In this document: positions 17,172 to 26,753 of the stretch, in pieces
How the letters are laid out: each line of letters begins with the position of its first letter
Numbering within the stretch: the first letter of the stretch is position 1
DNA from: Cyclobacteriaceae bacterium
Lineage (GTDB): Bacteria; Bacteroidota; Bacteroidia; Cytophagales; Cyclobacteriaceae
NCBI GenBank assembly: GCA_023151255.1
Contig: JAKLJG010000001.1
Location: forward strand, 1-64,000
Direction: 5' to 3'
Length of the DNA: 64,000 bases
Notes under the pieces: generated by a model
Seen by the model: the letters and a program-made list of their open reading frames with translations, nothing else
The model's database searches: none
What the model was told of the DNA's origin: nothing
Made by a program: the position numbers and the translations under genes

Positions 17172-18002
17172 TCAAAAAACCTCGAGGTAAGCGGCAATAA
17201 AAGGGGCTGAAATAAGCAGGCCGTCAAACCGATCGAGAAAGCCGCCATGGCCGGGCAGGCTGGTGCCGGAATCTTTTATTTCGATGCTCCGCTTCAACAA
17301 CGACTCAACCAAATCGCCAAAAGTGCCGCCAATGATGATGATCAGGCCAATCACGAGCCAGTCAACAATGGTGAGTGACGTAAAGTATAAGCTTAGCACA
17401 AAGGTCATCACTGCTGCCAGCAAGGCTCCGCCCCAGAAACCTTCCCACGATTTTTTTGGCGAAATGCGCTCAAACAATTTGTGCTTTCCGAATTTTATGC
17501 CGGCAAAATAAGCCCCGGAGTCGCTGGCCCATAGTATCAGCAAGGAGCCCAGAATGATTTGGTAATTGTAGCAGCCGCTTTCAAACACGGCATGATTTAA
17601 TAGGGCAATCGGAACGGCTACATAAAAAATTCCAAGAAAAGTAAAGGCAATGTTAGTGAATGGTTTTTTCTCCGATTTTTTATAAAGTTTAATCAGATAG
17701 GTTATCGAAATAAATGGAAACAGCAGGTAGTAATACCGGTAGCTCAGCGTGTGTTGTTCAATAAAAAACGATAAAACAAAAACCGACATGCCGCTGATGA
17801 TGCCGATTGACTTCTGGGGTATCATGCCGTCAAGGCCGGCCAGTTTATAAAACTCCAGGAGTGAAAAAAAACAAATGATGGTAAACACCCCAAAGTAAGT
17901 CCATTCGCCTAAAACAATGCAGCTAATGATAACGGCTGCACCGGCCAGCCCGGTAATCAGCCGTTGGGTAAGGTTGGTATATCTGGATAGCGCCTGTATC
18001 AA
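17172..18002 (-). CDS. cdsA: Phosphatidate cytidylyltransferase
   Basis: Integral membrane enzyme forming CDP-diacylglycerol from phosphatidic acid and CTP. It has about seven to eight transmembrane helices. The C-terminal signature is visible as SIEIKDSGTSLPGHGGFLDRFDG, and the earlier metal-binding aspartate as WASDSGAYFAG. The length of 276 aa is normal. The start codon appears to be TTG at 18002, overlapping the TGA of the upstream CPBP gene (TTGA); no ATG occurs until deep in the protein, so a TTG start coupled to the upstream gene is the best reading. Confidence 0.92.
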   Translation of the reverse strand: MIQALSRYTNLTQRLITGLAGAAVIISCIVLGEWTYFGVFTIICFFSLLEFYKLAGLDGMIPQKSIGIISGMSVFVLSFFIEQHTLSYRYYYLLFPFISITYLIKLYKKSEKKPFTNIAFTFLGIFYVAVPIALLNHAVFESGCYNYQIILGSLLILWASDSGAYFAGIKFGKHKLFERISPKKSWEGFWGGALLAAVMTFVLSLYFTSLTIVDWLVIGLIIIIGGTFGDLVESLLKRSIEIKDSGTSLPGHGGFLDRFDGLLISAPFIAAYLEVF

Positions 18003-18931
18003 CTTGCCGGATGGTTATTTGCCTTGTAAAGTTTTCGGAAATAATACAAAAGTCCAACAACAGCAACCACGCAACCCGCAACTAGGGGCAGTGGGGCTGC
18101 TTCATTGCTCTCCGGGTCTAGCGTTGTTATGCCCTGCTGGTAGGTGTATAGTAATACCAGCGTAAATCCATTATGAAAAAAGTGAGCAAGCATAGGCACC
18201 AGCAGGTTACCCGACCAATAATACAAGTACCCGAACAGGGCGCCCAGCAGCATGCGTGGCACAAACCCGAAGAATTGCATGTGCATGGCGCTGAACAAAA
18301 AAGCCGAAATCCAAATGGCAACGTGCGTATTTTTTAACCACCGTTGCAGTTCGTTCTGAACAAAACCCCGAAAGACAAGTTCTTCTCCGATGCCTGGTAT
18401 TACCGCTACAACAAATACACCGATAAGGAAGTCGGTGGTGGACGAGAAGGTAGTCAGAAAGCGGGTAACCTGCATTAGTTCAATTTCCTTCTGCCTGGCC
18501 CAGCGTTCAAATTCGCTGAGGAAGTCAGGAAAATCGAGGTTCATGTTCCATTCAATAACCGGTGAGATAGCAATGGTAAAGCAGGTGCCAATGGCTGCCA
18601 GTAAAACTAAACTTATTGGCAGGTTTACTTCCTTTCTGAATAGTGATCTTATGGCTTTGTGTTCGATGGCCTTCAGATACAACAGAGGGAGAGCAATCAG
18701 ACCGATAATTCCAGCCGTTGCCTGAACAATCATTAAGGCAATAAAAAGTTGCGGATTTGATTGATTATATAAAATGCCGGTGAACTCGCTGAATAAATCG
18801 CCATCATAAAATGGTGATGCAATAAGTAACCCCAATGAAGGACCAATAATCAGGAAGCCGATAGCCACCACGAAGAGTATATAAATTAAGGATGCTGCCG
18901 GGTGGCGGTCAGAAATCAGGTTTGTGTTCAT
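17999..18931 (-). CDS. CPBP family intramembrane metalloprotease
   Basis: 310-residue membrane protein of the CAAX-protease/bacteriocin-processing (CPBP, ABI) family. Motif 1 is EELVFRGFVQNEL, motif 2 the histidine in FSAMHMQFFGF, and a third block is LAHFFHNG. These residues form the glutamate/histidine active site of Rce1-like proteases. Seven or eight hydrophobic segments are present. The substrate is unknown. It is first in an operon with cdsA (4-nt overlap) and divergent from dusB. Confidence 0.88.
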   Translation of the reverse strand: MNTNLISDRHPAASLIYILFVVAIGFLIIGPSLGLLIASPFYDGDLFSEFTGILYNQSNPQLFIALMIVQATAGIIGLIALPLLYLKAIEHKAIRSLFRKEVNLPISLVLLAAIGTCFTIAISPVIEWNMNLDFPDFLSEFERWARQKEIELMQVTRFLTTFSSTTDFLIGVFVVAVIPGIGEELVFRGFVQNELQRWLKNTHVAIWISAFLFSAMHMQFFGFVPRMLLGALFGYLYYWSGNLLVPMLAHFFHNGFTLVLLYTYQQGITTLDPESNEAAPLPLVAGCVVAVVGLLYYFRKLYKANNHPAS

Positions 18932-18976
18932 GCCTGCAATGCTAATGCAAAATCTGCAAATCGTGGTAATATCCCT

Positions 18977-18984
18977 TACCTTTG
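18977..18984 (+). promoter_or_regulatory. Candidate -7 element for dusB
   Basis: TACCTTTG matches TAnnTTTG and ends 19 nt before the ATG at 19004. This position rules against the longer GTG start at 18902 shown in the ORF track. Confidence 0.45.
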
Positions 18985-19003
18985 TGGTTTTGATTGCCTG
19001 GTA

Positions 19004-20005
19004 ATGGTTCGGATTGGTCCAATTGAAGCTGGTGAATTTCCGTTGCTGCTTGCCCCGATGGAGGACGTGAGCGATCCGCCCTTTCGGGCTGTGTGCAAAG
19101 CCAACGGGGCTGACCTGATGTACACCGAATTCATTTCATCAGAGGGCCTCATTCGCGATGCCGTCAAGAGCAAACAAAAACTGGACGTGTTTGAGTACGA
19201 GCGGCCCATTGGCATTCAGTTGTTCGGCAGTAATGTCGAGCACATGGTTGAATCGGCCCGTATTGCCACAGCAGCACAGCCTGATTTGATTGATATTAAC
19301 TATGGGTGTCCGGTAAAAAATGTAGCCTGTCGCGGGGCAGGTGCGGCCTTGCTTCAGGATGTACCCAAAATGGTACGTATGACGGAGGCGGTGGTAAAAG
19401 CCACACCCCTGCCGGTTACGGTTAAAACACGCCTGGGCTGGGACGACAGCACAAAAAATATTCTGGAAGTAGCCGAACGGCTGCAGGATGTGGGCGTACA
19501 GGCATTAACCGTGCACGGCCGCACACGTGTGCAGATGTATAAAGGCCAGGCCGACTGGACGTTGATTGGAAAATTGAAAGAAAATCCGCGCCTGACCATA
19601 CCAATCTTCGGCAATGGTGACATTGATTCGCCACAAAAAGCACTGGAATATAAAAACCGCTATGGCGTGGATGGCCTGATGATCGGGCGGGCGGCCATTG
19701 GGTATCCGTGGATTTTTAATGAGATTAAACACTACCTGACGGATGGTAAACGGTTGCAGCCACCCGGAGTTGCCGAACGGGTGCGCGTTGCCCGTGCGCA
19801 TTTGGAATTTTCAATTCGCTGGAAAGGCGAACGAACCGGTGTATTTGAAATGCGCAGGCATTACACCAACTATTTCAGAGGTATCCCCGAGTTTAAACCG
19901 TATCGTACACGGTTGGTTAATGCGCTTAATGCAGAGGAATTGTTTTCTGTCTTCGATGAAATTACCGAAGTGTTTGCGGCACTCGAGCTTAACCCGGTTG
20001 CATGA
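19004..20005 (+). CDS. dusB: tRNA-dihydrouridine synthase DusB
   Basis: FMN-dependent enzyme reducing uridines of tRNA to dihydrouridine. It is a TIM barrel with LAPMEDVSDPPFR near the N terminus, the catalytic cysteine region NYGCPVKNVACRGAGAALL, then KTRLGWDD, LTVHGRTR and the phosphate-binding GLMIGRAAIGYPWIF. The ORF track start (GTG, 18902) overlaps the divergent CPBP gene by 30 nt; ATG at 19004 (MVRIGPIEAG) gives 333 aa, as in relatives. The stop overlaps the EamA start (ATGA). Confidence 0.93.
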   Translation: MVRIGPIEAGEFPLLLAPMEDVSDPPFRAVCKANGADLMYTEFISSEGLIRDAVKSKQKLDVFEYERPIGIQLFGSNVEHMVESARIATAAQPDLIDINYGCPVKNVACRGAGAALLQDVPKMVRMTEAVVKATPLPVTVKTRLGWDDSTKNILEVAERLQDVGVQALTVHGRTRVQMYKGQADWTLIGKLKENPRLTIPIFGNGDIDSPQKALEYKNRYGVDGLMIGRAAIGYPWIFNEIKHYLTDGKRLQPPGVAERVRVARAHLEFSIRWKGERTGVFEMRRHYTNYFRGIPEFKPYRTRLVNALNAEELFSVFDEITEVFAALELNPVA

Positions 20006-20880
20006 GCGATAGCGCAAAAAGTACAGCCGTTGTTTTGCTGATTGTGCTCTCACTCATCTGGGGCACCTCCTTTATTCTTATCAAGCAAGGGTTAAAAGTG
20101 TTTGAGCCGCATGAGGTTGGTGCCATTCGCGTGTCGGCTGCTGCCTTGTTCTTATTGCCGGCCGCCCTTTACCGGTTAAACAACCTGCGGATTAAGCACT
20201 TCGGGAAACTTTTGCTGTCAGGCATGATGGGCATTTTTATTCCGGCCTTTCTGTTTGCCGTTGCTCAAACCCGCCTGGATAGTTCAGTTGCCGGCATACT
20301 CAACACCCTTACACCCATCTTCACGATGATTATCGGGGCAATACTTTTTCAGCAGCGATTCAGGCCCGTTGCCGTTTTCGGCATTGTGCTGGGTTTTGCC
20401 GGTACGTTTATGCTGATGCTCTCGCGTGTGGGCGGAAAAGTAGAGGGGATTAATTTCTACGCCTTGCTCATTGTGGTGGCCTGTATCCTCTACGGATCAA
20501 ACCTGAACTTCATCAAGTATAAGATTGCCGATCTCAGCCCGATGACCATTACCAGTGTGGCGTTGTTGCTGCTGGGACCGTTGGCACTCGGTTACCTGTT
20601 TGGCTTCACCCGTTTTATGCAAAAGTTTGGTGAGCATCCGGGCGCGTGGGCAGCGTTCGGCTATACGGTATTGTTAGGAATAATGAGTACCGCTACCGCT
20701 ACGTTTCTGTTTAACCGCCTGGTAAAAATCAGCACCCCGTTGTTTGCCAGTTCGGTTACCTATGTGATGCCCATTGTGGCTGTGATGTGGGGCGTACTCG
20801 ATGGCGAAAGGCTTTATATGGGGCACTATATTGGTATGGCTGCCATTATTGGTGGTGTGTACCTGGCTAACCGCAGGTAG
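20002..20880 (+). CDS. EamA/DMT family transporter
   Basis: 292-residue inner-membrane protein with ten predicted helices arranged as two EamA repeats: the first contains IWGTSFILIKQGLKVFEPHEVGAIR, the second YGSNLNFIKYKIADLSPMTITS. Drug/metabolite transporters of this type export amino acids, nucleobases or other small molecules; no substrate can be inferred. It is translationally coupled to dusB and followed by the purH promoter. Confidence 0.88.
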   Translation: MSDSAKSTAVVLLIVLSLIWGTSFILIKQGLKVFEPHEVGAIRVSAAALFLLPAALYRLNNLRIKHFGKLLLSGMMGIFIPAFLFAVAQTRLDSSVAGILNTLTPIFTMIIGAILFQQRFRPVAVFGIVLGFAGTFMLMLSRVGGKVEGINFYALLIVVACILYGSNLNFIKYKIADLSPMTITSVALLLLGPLALGYLFGFTRFMQKFGEHPGAWAAFGYTVLLGIMSTATATFLFNRLVKISTPLFASSVTYVMPIVAVMWGVLDGERLYMGHYIGMAAIIGGVYLANRR

Positions 20881-20905
20881 TTTTTTTCAGTTCAGGTTGT
20901 TCCCC

Positions 20906-20913
20906 TACCTTTG
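20906..20913 (+). promoter_or_regulatory. Candidate -7 element for purH
   Basis: TACCTTTG ends 20 nt before the purH ATG, predicting a leader of about 14 nt. It is the same octamer, at nearly the same distance, as at dusB. Confidence 0.45.
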
Positions 20914-20933
20914 CGCCTTCATTACCTGAACCC

Positions 20934-22457
20934 ATGCAGCGAAAAATTACCCGTGCCCTTATTTCTGTTTACTATAAAGATAACCTGGAGCCGATTATCC
21001 ATTTGCTTGGTAAAGCGGGCGTTGAATTGGTATCAACAGGCGGAACACAGCAATTTATTGAGGAGCTCGGGTACCCGGTAATACCGGTTGAAACGCTGAC
21101 CGGCTATCCTTCCATTTTTGGCGGCCGCGTTAAAACCCTGCATCCGGCTGTCTTTGGCGGTATCCTTTTCAGGCGCAATCAGCCGGAAGATGAGCAGCAG
21201 GCAGTTGAATTTGGCATCAAGCCGATTGATTTGGTTATTGTTGATCTCTATCCGTTTGAAGAAACTGTTGCCGCAGGCGGCCGCGAAGATGAAATCATTG
21301 AAAAAATTGATATAGGCGGCATTTCCCTTATCCGCGGTGCGGCAAAGAATTTTAACGATGTACTTATTGTTGCTTCCCGCGAACAGTATGGTGATTTGCT
21401 GAAACTACTTACGCAGAAGAACTGCTCCACCGATCTGGATGAACGTAAACACTTTGCGGCATTGGCCTTTGATGTTACCTCGCATTACGATGCGGCCATC
21501 TTTTCGTGGTTTAATTCGAAACAGCAAATACCATCATTCAAGAAAAGCATCCGCACCGGCCGGGCGCTGCGCTACGGTGAAAACCCGCATCAGGCGGGCA
21601 GGTTTTTTGGCAACCTCGATGAACTTATCGAGCAACTTCATGGCAAGGAGTTATCGTATAACAACCTGGTGGATGCGGATGCTGCGCTGAACCTCGTTCA
21701 GGAGTTTTCTGATAAACCTGCCTTTGTAGTTATTAAACACACCAATGCCTGTGGAGTGGCCACCGCTACAACGGTTAAAGAAGCTTACCTGAAAGCCTAC
21801 CAGGCTGATACCACTTCGGCTTTTGGGGGCGTGTTGGCAACTAACCGCCCTGTGGATAAAGAGGCGGCCGAGGAAATTAATAAGCTCTTCTTTGAAATTC
21901 TGGTGGCGCCCGGCTATGATGCCGCAGCGCTCGAGTTGTTAAAAACAAAGAAGAACCGGATGATACTGGTGCAAAAAAAGCCACTGAGCGAGACCAGACA
22001 ATTTAAAAGTTTACTCAACGGAGTTATTGAGCAGGATGTGGACTGGAAGACCGAGTCGATGGCCGATTTAAAAACCGTTACCAGGCGGGCGCCCACTGCC
22101 GAAGAAGTAAAAGCCTTGCTGTTTGCAGCAAAAGTAGCCAAGCACACCAAATCAAACACCATTGTACTGGCCGTTGATGGCCAGTTGATGGCCAGCGGAG
22201 TGGGGCAAACCTCGCGTGTGGATGCACTGAAACAGGCCATTGAAAAGGCTCGATCGTTTGGGTTTGACCTGAACGGTGCCGTGATGGCATCCGATGCCTT
22301 CTTTCCATTTGCCGATTGTGTTGAACTGGCACATCAGGCAGGTATCACGGCCGTTATACAACCGGGTGGCTCGGTGCGCGACCAGGACTCCATTGATTAC
22401 TGCGATGCCCACCACATGGCCATGGTGTTTACCGGCATCCGGCACTTTAAGCATTGA
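20934..22457 (+). CDS. purH: Bifunctional AICAR formyltransferase/IMP cyclohydrolase PurH
   Basis: Performs the last two steps of de novo IMP synthesis. The N-terminal IMP cyclohydrolase domain (MGS-like fold) has LVSTGGTQQFIEELG and FGGRVKTLHPAVFGGIL; the C-terminal formyltransferase domain starts around residue 200, with YGENPHQAGRF, the catalytic KHTNACGVA and SDAFFPFADCVE. The length of 507 aa is normal. It has its own short-leader promoter and is followed by a 96-nt gap with a perfect inverted repeat before mreB. Confidence 0.96.
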   Translation: MQRKITRALISVYYKDNLEPIIHLLGKAGVELVSTGGTQQFIEELGYPVIPVETLTGYPSIFGGRVKTLHPAVFGGILFRRNQPEDEQQAVEFGIKPIDLVIVDLYPFEETVAAGGREDEIIEKIDIGGISLIRGAAKNFNDVLIVASREQYGDLLKLLTQKNCSTDLDERKHFAALAFDVTSHYDAAIFSWFNSKQQIPSFKKSIRTGRALRYGENPHQAGRFFGNLDELIEQLHGKELSYNNLVDADAALNLVQEFSDKPAFVVIKHTNACGVATATTVKEAYLKAYQADTTSAFGGVLATNRPVDKEAAEEINKLFFEILVAPGYDAAALELLKTKKNRMILVQKKPLSETRQFKSLLNGVIEQDVDWKTESMADLKTVTRRAPTAEEVKALLFAAKVAKHTKSNTIVLAVDGQLMASGVGQTSRVDALKQAIEKARSFGFDLNGAVMASDAFFPFADCVELAHQAGITAVIQPGGSVRDQDSIDYCDAHHMAMVFTGIRHFKH

Positions 22458-22469
22458 AAGCAAAAACGT

Positions 22470-22510
22470 CCAAAATATTGCGGGTAAAGAGGTTCAACAC
22501 AATATTTTGG
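22470..22510. repeat. Perfect 11-bp inverted repeat upstream of mreB
   Basis: ccaaaatattg (22470-22480) and caatattttgg (22500-22510) are exact reverse complements around a 19-nt spacer. There is no T tract after it, so it fits an operator or mRNA-end structure better than a standard terminator. It sits 13 nt after the purH stop and about 44 nt before the mreB ATG. Confidence 0.6.
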
Positions 22511-22553
22511 TAAATTCAGCCCGAAATAGAATTCATTTATTTAAGATTACCTG

Positions 22554-23579
22554 ATGGCGCTTTTTGATTTCTTCACTTCCGATGTGGCTATAGACCTGGG
22601 CACGGCCAACACACTTATTATATATAAAGACAAAATTGTTGTGGATGAGCCCTCTATCATTGCTATCGATAAACAACACAACAAGGTGCTGGCCATTGGG
22701 CGCGAGGCCATGCAAATGCATGAAAAGACCCACGAGCACATTAAAACCATACGTCCCTTAAAAGAAGGCGTCATTGCCGACTTCCAGGCTGCCGAAATGA
22801 TGATTCGCGGCCTCATTAAAATGATTGATACCGGCCGCAGGTTCTTTCCGCCATCTTACCGCATGGTCATCTGCATACCCTCCGGTATTACCGAAGTGGA
22901 AAAGCGGGCCGTGCGCGACAGTGCCGAACATGCCGGTGCAAAAGAAGTGTATATGATCCACGAACCCATTGCTGCGGCTATCGGTATCGGCATTGATATT
23001 GAGCAGCCTGTGGGCAACATGATTGTGGACATTGGCGGAGGGACCACCGAAGTGGCTGTTATTGCTTTATCAGGAATTGTATCCGATCAGTCTATTCGCG
23101 TAGCCGGTGATACGTTTAACCGCGACATCCTGGATTACATGCGCAGGCAGCACAACCTGCTGATTGGTGAACGGTCAGCCGAAAAAGTTAAGATTGAAGT
23201 GGGCTCAGCGTTAACTGAATTGGATGACGGACCCGATGATTATGAAATCCGCGGACGTGACCTGATGACCGGTATCCCAAAAACCATCCGCATATCGTAT
23301 TCCGAAGTAGCTTTTGCCCTGGATAAGTCGGTTTCGAAACTTGAAGAAGCGGTGCTCAAAGCCCTGGAGACCTCACCCCCCGAATTATCGGCCGATATTT
23401 ACGAACGGGGAATTTATTTAACCGGTGGCGGTGCTTTGCTTCGCGGCCTGGATAAACGCCTGGCCCTGAAAACCAAGTTGCCCATCCATGTGGCGGATGA
23501 TCCGCTGCGTGCCGTTGTTCGCGGCACCGGTGCTGCGTTAAAAAATCTTCACCACTACCGGTCGGTGCTCATGACGTGA
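22554..23579 (+). CDS. mreB: Rod shape-determining protein MreB
   Basis: Bacterial actin that polymerises under the inner membrane and positions the elongasome. Actin-fold motifs are visible: phosphate-1 IDLGTANTLIIY, phosphate-2 IVDIGGGTTEVAV and adenosine motif YLTGGGALLRGLDK. The length of 341 aa is standard. It is the first gene of the complete rod operon mreBCD-mrdA-rodA, implying a rod-shaped or filamentous cell. mreC starts four bases after the stop. Confidence 0.97.
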   Translation: MALFDFFTSDVAIDLGTANTLIIYKDKIVVDEPSIIAIDKQHNKVLAIGREAMQMHEKTHEHIKTIRPLKEGVIADFQAAEMMIRGLIKMIDTGRRFFPPSYRMVICIPSGITEVEKRAVRDSAEHAGAKEVYMIHEPIAAAIGIGIDIEQPVGNMIVDIGGGTTEVAVIALSGIVSDQSIRVAGDTFNRDILDYMRRQHNLLIGERSAEKVKIEVGSALTELDDGPDDYEIRGRDLMTGIPKTIRISYSEVAFALDKSVSKLEEAVLKALETSPPELSADIYERGIYLTGGGALLRGLDKRLALKTKLPIHVADDPLRAVVRGTGAALKNLHHYRSVLMT

Positions 23580-23583
23580 TTCC

Positions 23584-24417
23584 ATGGAGCGGATATTTTT
23601 ATTCATCTATCAATACCGCGCCTTCTTTACTTTTCTTGTACTGGAACTGGTTGCCGTGTGGTTGTTTCTTCAAAACAACCAGTACCAGGGCGCTCGTTTT
23701 TTTAACTCGGCAAACGGAGTGGTGGCCGCCATCAACGGGTTTTCGAAAAACATGGCCGATTATTTCAGCCTCCGGCAGACTAACCAGGCGCTCGCTGAAG
23801 AAAATGCCATGCTGCGGTACGAACTTGAAAAGCGAAACCGGCAACTGGAAAATATTAAATCGGTTACAGCTGATTCAGCCATTATCCGGCAGTATAATTT
23901 TGTGAGCGCAAAAGTGGTGAACAACTCGGTTAGCCGGTTTACCAACTTCCTCACAATAAATAAAGGAAGTGATGACGGCCTGGAACCTGGCATGGCAGTA
24001 ATCAGCCAGGCGGGTGTGGTGGGTAAAATAAAAGCAACCAGCCGCCATTATAGTGTTGTTACTTCGGTGCTTAACGTTGATGTGATGATCTCGGGTGTAC
24101 TTAAGCGTACCGGTCATTTTGGTACTGTACAGTGGGATGGATCCAATCCGGATTATATCCATCTTAAATACATACCACGCCATGTTAAGCCGGTAAAAGG
24201 CGACACCGTAATTACCTCAGGATACAGCGGTGTTTTTCCGGAGGGGATATTGATTGGCACCGTATCGGATGTGCAGCTAAGCCAGGAGGCACCCTTTAAC
24301 CTGGTAATAGTAAAACTGGCGCAGGATTTCCGCAGATTAGCGTGGGTAACGGTGGTTCGCAACCGGTTGCTTCCTGAATTAGATTCGCTTGAACTTCGTG
24401 TATCCAACTTCCAATGA
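23584..24417 (+). CDS. mreC: Rod shape-determining protein MreC
   Basis: Bitopic periplasmic protein linking MreB with PBP2. A transmembrane helix at about residues 10-28 is followed by a coiled coil (about 55-85, including QTNQALAEENAMLRYELEKRNRQLENI) and the beta-rich MreC core with INKGSDDGLEPGMAVISQAGVVGKI. The length of 277 aa is typical. The stop overlaps the mreD start by four bases. Confidence 0.94.
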   Translation: MERIFLFIYQYRAFFTFLVLELVAVWLFLQNNQYQGARFFNSANGVVAAINGFSKNMADYFSLRQTNQALAEENAMLRYELEKRNRQLENIKSVTADSAIIRQYNFVSAKVVNNSVSRFTNFLTINKGSDDGLEPGMAVISQAGVVGKIKATSRHYSVVTSVLNVDVMISGVLKRTGHFGTVQWDGSNPDYIHLKYIPRHVKPVKGDTVITSGYSGVFPEGILIGTVSDVQLSQEAPFNLVIVKLAQDFRRLAWVTVVRNRLLPELDSLELRVSNFQ

Positions 24418-24926
24418 ACCGGTTTGGCATATTTCAGGCTGTATTATTTTTTGTTTACCTGCTGGTACAGGTCATGCTGTTTAAGAATGCCGTGTTCTTT
24501 CATACTGCATTTTGTTTCTTCTACCTTGGCTATCTGCTGCGGTTACCCGTAGAAACGAACCACCTGGCCTTGATGGGCGTGGGCTTTGGCATGGGCTTTC
24601 TGGTCGATCTATTTTACGACAGCCTTGGTTTGCATACCATGGCCTGCGTACTGATTATGTACTTGCGACCTTATTGGCTTTCGGTACTTACACCTCAGGG
24701 AGGTTATGATTCAGGAGCCATACCGGGCGTTGCACATTTTAGTTTGCAGTGGTTCTTTGTTTATGCAGTACCGCTTGTTTTACTTCATCATAGCGTATTG
24801 TTCTTTATCGAAGCGGGTGGATTTGATTATTTTTGGCTGACCGCTGGTAAAGTCGGTGCCAGTATCTTATACACATTGCTCGTGCTGGTAATGGTTGAAG
24901 TTCTGTTTGCCGGAAGAAAACGATGA
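24414..24926 (+). CDS. mreD: Rod shape-determining protein MreD
   Basis: Small integral membrane protein (170 aa) with five to six helices, part of the elongasome. The sequence itself is poorly conserved; the assignment rests on size, hydrophobicity, the motif GFGMGFLVDLFYDSLGLHTMAC and its place between mreC and mrdA with ATGA overlaps on both sides. Confidence 0.9.
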   Translation: MNRFGIFQAVLFFVYLLVQVMLFKNAVFFHTAFCFFYLGYLLRLPVETNHLALMGVGFGMGFLVDLFYDSLGLHTMACVLIMYLRPYWLSVLTPQGGYDSGAIPGVAHFSLQWFFVYAVPLVLLHHSVLFFIEAGGFDYFWLTAGKVGASILYTLLVLVMVEVLFAGRKR

Positions 24927-26752
24927 ACGAAGGGAGAAAAGAAATTATCCGTGCTCTGGTGGTATTAACCGGGTTGGTATTTCTGGTGAAGTTATTCTTC
25001 ATTCAGATACTTGACGATCGGTATGCGCAACTGGCCGACAGCAATTCTATTCTGAAAGAGATTGAGTACCCTTTTCGCGGATTAATTTACGATAGAAACG
25101 GGAAGTTGTTAGTATACAACTCACCGGAATATGATCTGCTGATCGTTAGAAAAGAGATCGGCAATTTTGATTCTGCTGCCTTTTGCAAAATCTTTGATTT
25201 GACCCGTGAAGAATTACGTTTAAAGTTTAAGGAACTCCGTGCCCGAAAGGAGTACTCGCCTGTAAAGCCCACCTTGTTTATCCGGCAATTATCGAATTAC
25301 GATTTTGCCAAAATTCAGGAACACATCGATGAATTTCCGGGCTTCTATATCCAGCCGCGTACAACACGCGCATACACCACCCATTCGCTGGCCAACGCCC
25401 TGGGCTATGTTAGCGAAATCAGCAAAACACAACTGGAAAACGACTCAACAAAAATTTACCGCCAGGGAGACTACATCGGGCAGAGTGGAATCGAGGCACA
25501 GTATGAACATGTACTGCGCGGTAAGCGGGGTGTACGGTTTAAACTGCGCAATGTAAGCGGTATTGAAAAAGGATCATTTAAAAATGGCGAGTTCGACACC
25601 CTTTCTGTACCTGGCAATGATTTGATTACCACCATCGATCTGGATTTGCAGGAATATGGTGAGCAACTTCTAAAAGGTAAAGTCGGCAGCCTGGTGGCTA
25701 TTGAACCGTCAACGGGCGAAATACTATCCATGATTTCGGGGCCATCGTATGATCCGACTCTTTTAACAGGCCGGAAATTCAGTTCTAATTTTATGCTCGT
25801 GAGCAGCGACACCACCAAGCCGTTGTTTACCCGGCCGCTGATGGCTATGTATCCGCCTGGTTCCATATTTAAAATTGTTCAAACATTAATCGGTTTGCAG
25901 GAAGGGGTGTTGCGCCCGGATACCCGCTTCCCGTGCGACCGCTCCGTGGTGAATTGCCACAACCATCCGAACCCGTGCGATTTGCACATGGCGGTACAGT
26001 ATTCGTGTAACCCCTATTTTCACCAGGCTTTCAGGCGTATCATCAACCAGAACAAATCGCCAAATACATTTATTGATTCGCGCATCGGGCTTGAAAACTG
26101 GCATAGCTATGTTACCCGTTTTGGTTTAGGGCAACCGCTGGGTGTTGATCTGCCCAGCGAAAAAGGAGGACAGATGCCTACCAGCACGTTGTACAATCGG
26201 ATTTATGGTGAGGGGCGCTGGAAGTTTTCAACCATTTATTCGCTGGCTATCGGTCAGGGCGAAATGCTGATAACCCCCGTGCAGATGGCTAATCTGGCGG
26301 CCATTATGGCCAACAAAGGATACTATTTTACCCCGCACCTGGTTAAGGAAATACTGGGCAGTGAGCAGCAGCCGGTAGTAACCAAACATGAAACAGGTAT
26401 TAAGCCAGAGTACTTCGCTTTTGTTCAGGATGCCATGAGCGATGCGATTTACGGCACGGCCCAACGCGCGGTAATACCGGGTATTGAATTGTGTGGCAAA
26501 ACCGGTACGGCCCAAAATCCACACGGGTATGATCATTCCGTATTTATGGCATTTGCCCCGAAGGATAATCCGAAAATCGCCATTGCTGTGTATGTGGAAA
26601 ATGCAGGATGGGGTGGCCGGGCGGCTGCCTCCATAGCAAGCCTGATGATTGAACGCTACCTGACCGGTGAAGTGAAACGCCTGGCGTTGCAGGAGTATGT
26701 TATGAAGGGCGACTTTCTGGATAAGGTTACACAAACACCTTCAACCGAGTAA
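24923..26752 (+). CDS. mrdA: Penicillin-binding protein 2 (elongation transpeptidase)
   Basis: Class B PBP that cross-links peptidoglycan during side-wall growth, working with RodA. An N-terminal helix (about residues 9-27) is followed by the PBP dimer domain (YPFRGLIYDRNGKLL) and the transpeptidase domain with SxxK in PPGSIFK, SxN as SCN in QYSCNPYF and KTG in CGKTGTAQN. The length of 609 aa is normal. It overlaps mreD and precedes rodA by one nucleotide. Confidence 0.96.
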   Translation: MNEGRKEIIRALVVLTGLVFLVKLFFIQILDDRYAQLADSNSILKEIEYPFRGLIYDRNGKLLVYNSPEYDLLIVRKEIGNFDSAAFCKIFDLTREELRLKFKELRARKEYSPVKPTLFIRQLSNYDFAKIQEHIDEFPGFYIQPRTTRAYTTHSLANALGYVSEISKTQLENDSTKIYRQGDYIGQSGIEAQYEHVLRGKRGVRFKLRNVSGIEKGSFKNGEFDTLSVPGNDLITTIDLDLQEYGEQLLKGKVGSLVAIEPSTGEILSMISGPSYDPTLLTGRKFSSNFMLVSSDTTKPLFTRPLMAMYPPGSIFKIVQTLIGLQEGVLRPDTRFPCDRSVVNCHNHPNPCDLHMAVQYSCNPYFHQAFRRIINQNKSPNTFIDSRIGLENWHSYVTRFGLGQPLGVDLPSEKGGQMPTSTLYNRIYGEGRWKFSTIYSLAIGQGEMLITPVQMANLAAIMANKGYYFTPHLVKEILGSEQQPVVTKHETGIKPEYFAFVQDAMSDAIYGTAQRAVIPGIELCGKTGTAQNPHGYDHSVFMAFAPKDNPKIAIAVYVENAGWGGRAAASIASLMIERYLTGEVKRLALQEYVMKGDFLDKVTQTPSTE

Positions 26753-26753
26753 C

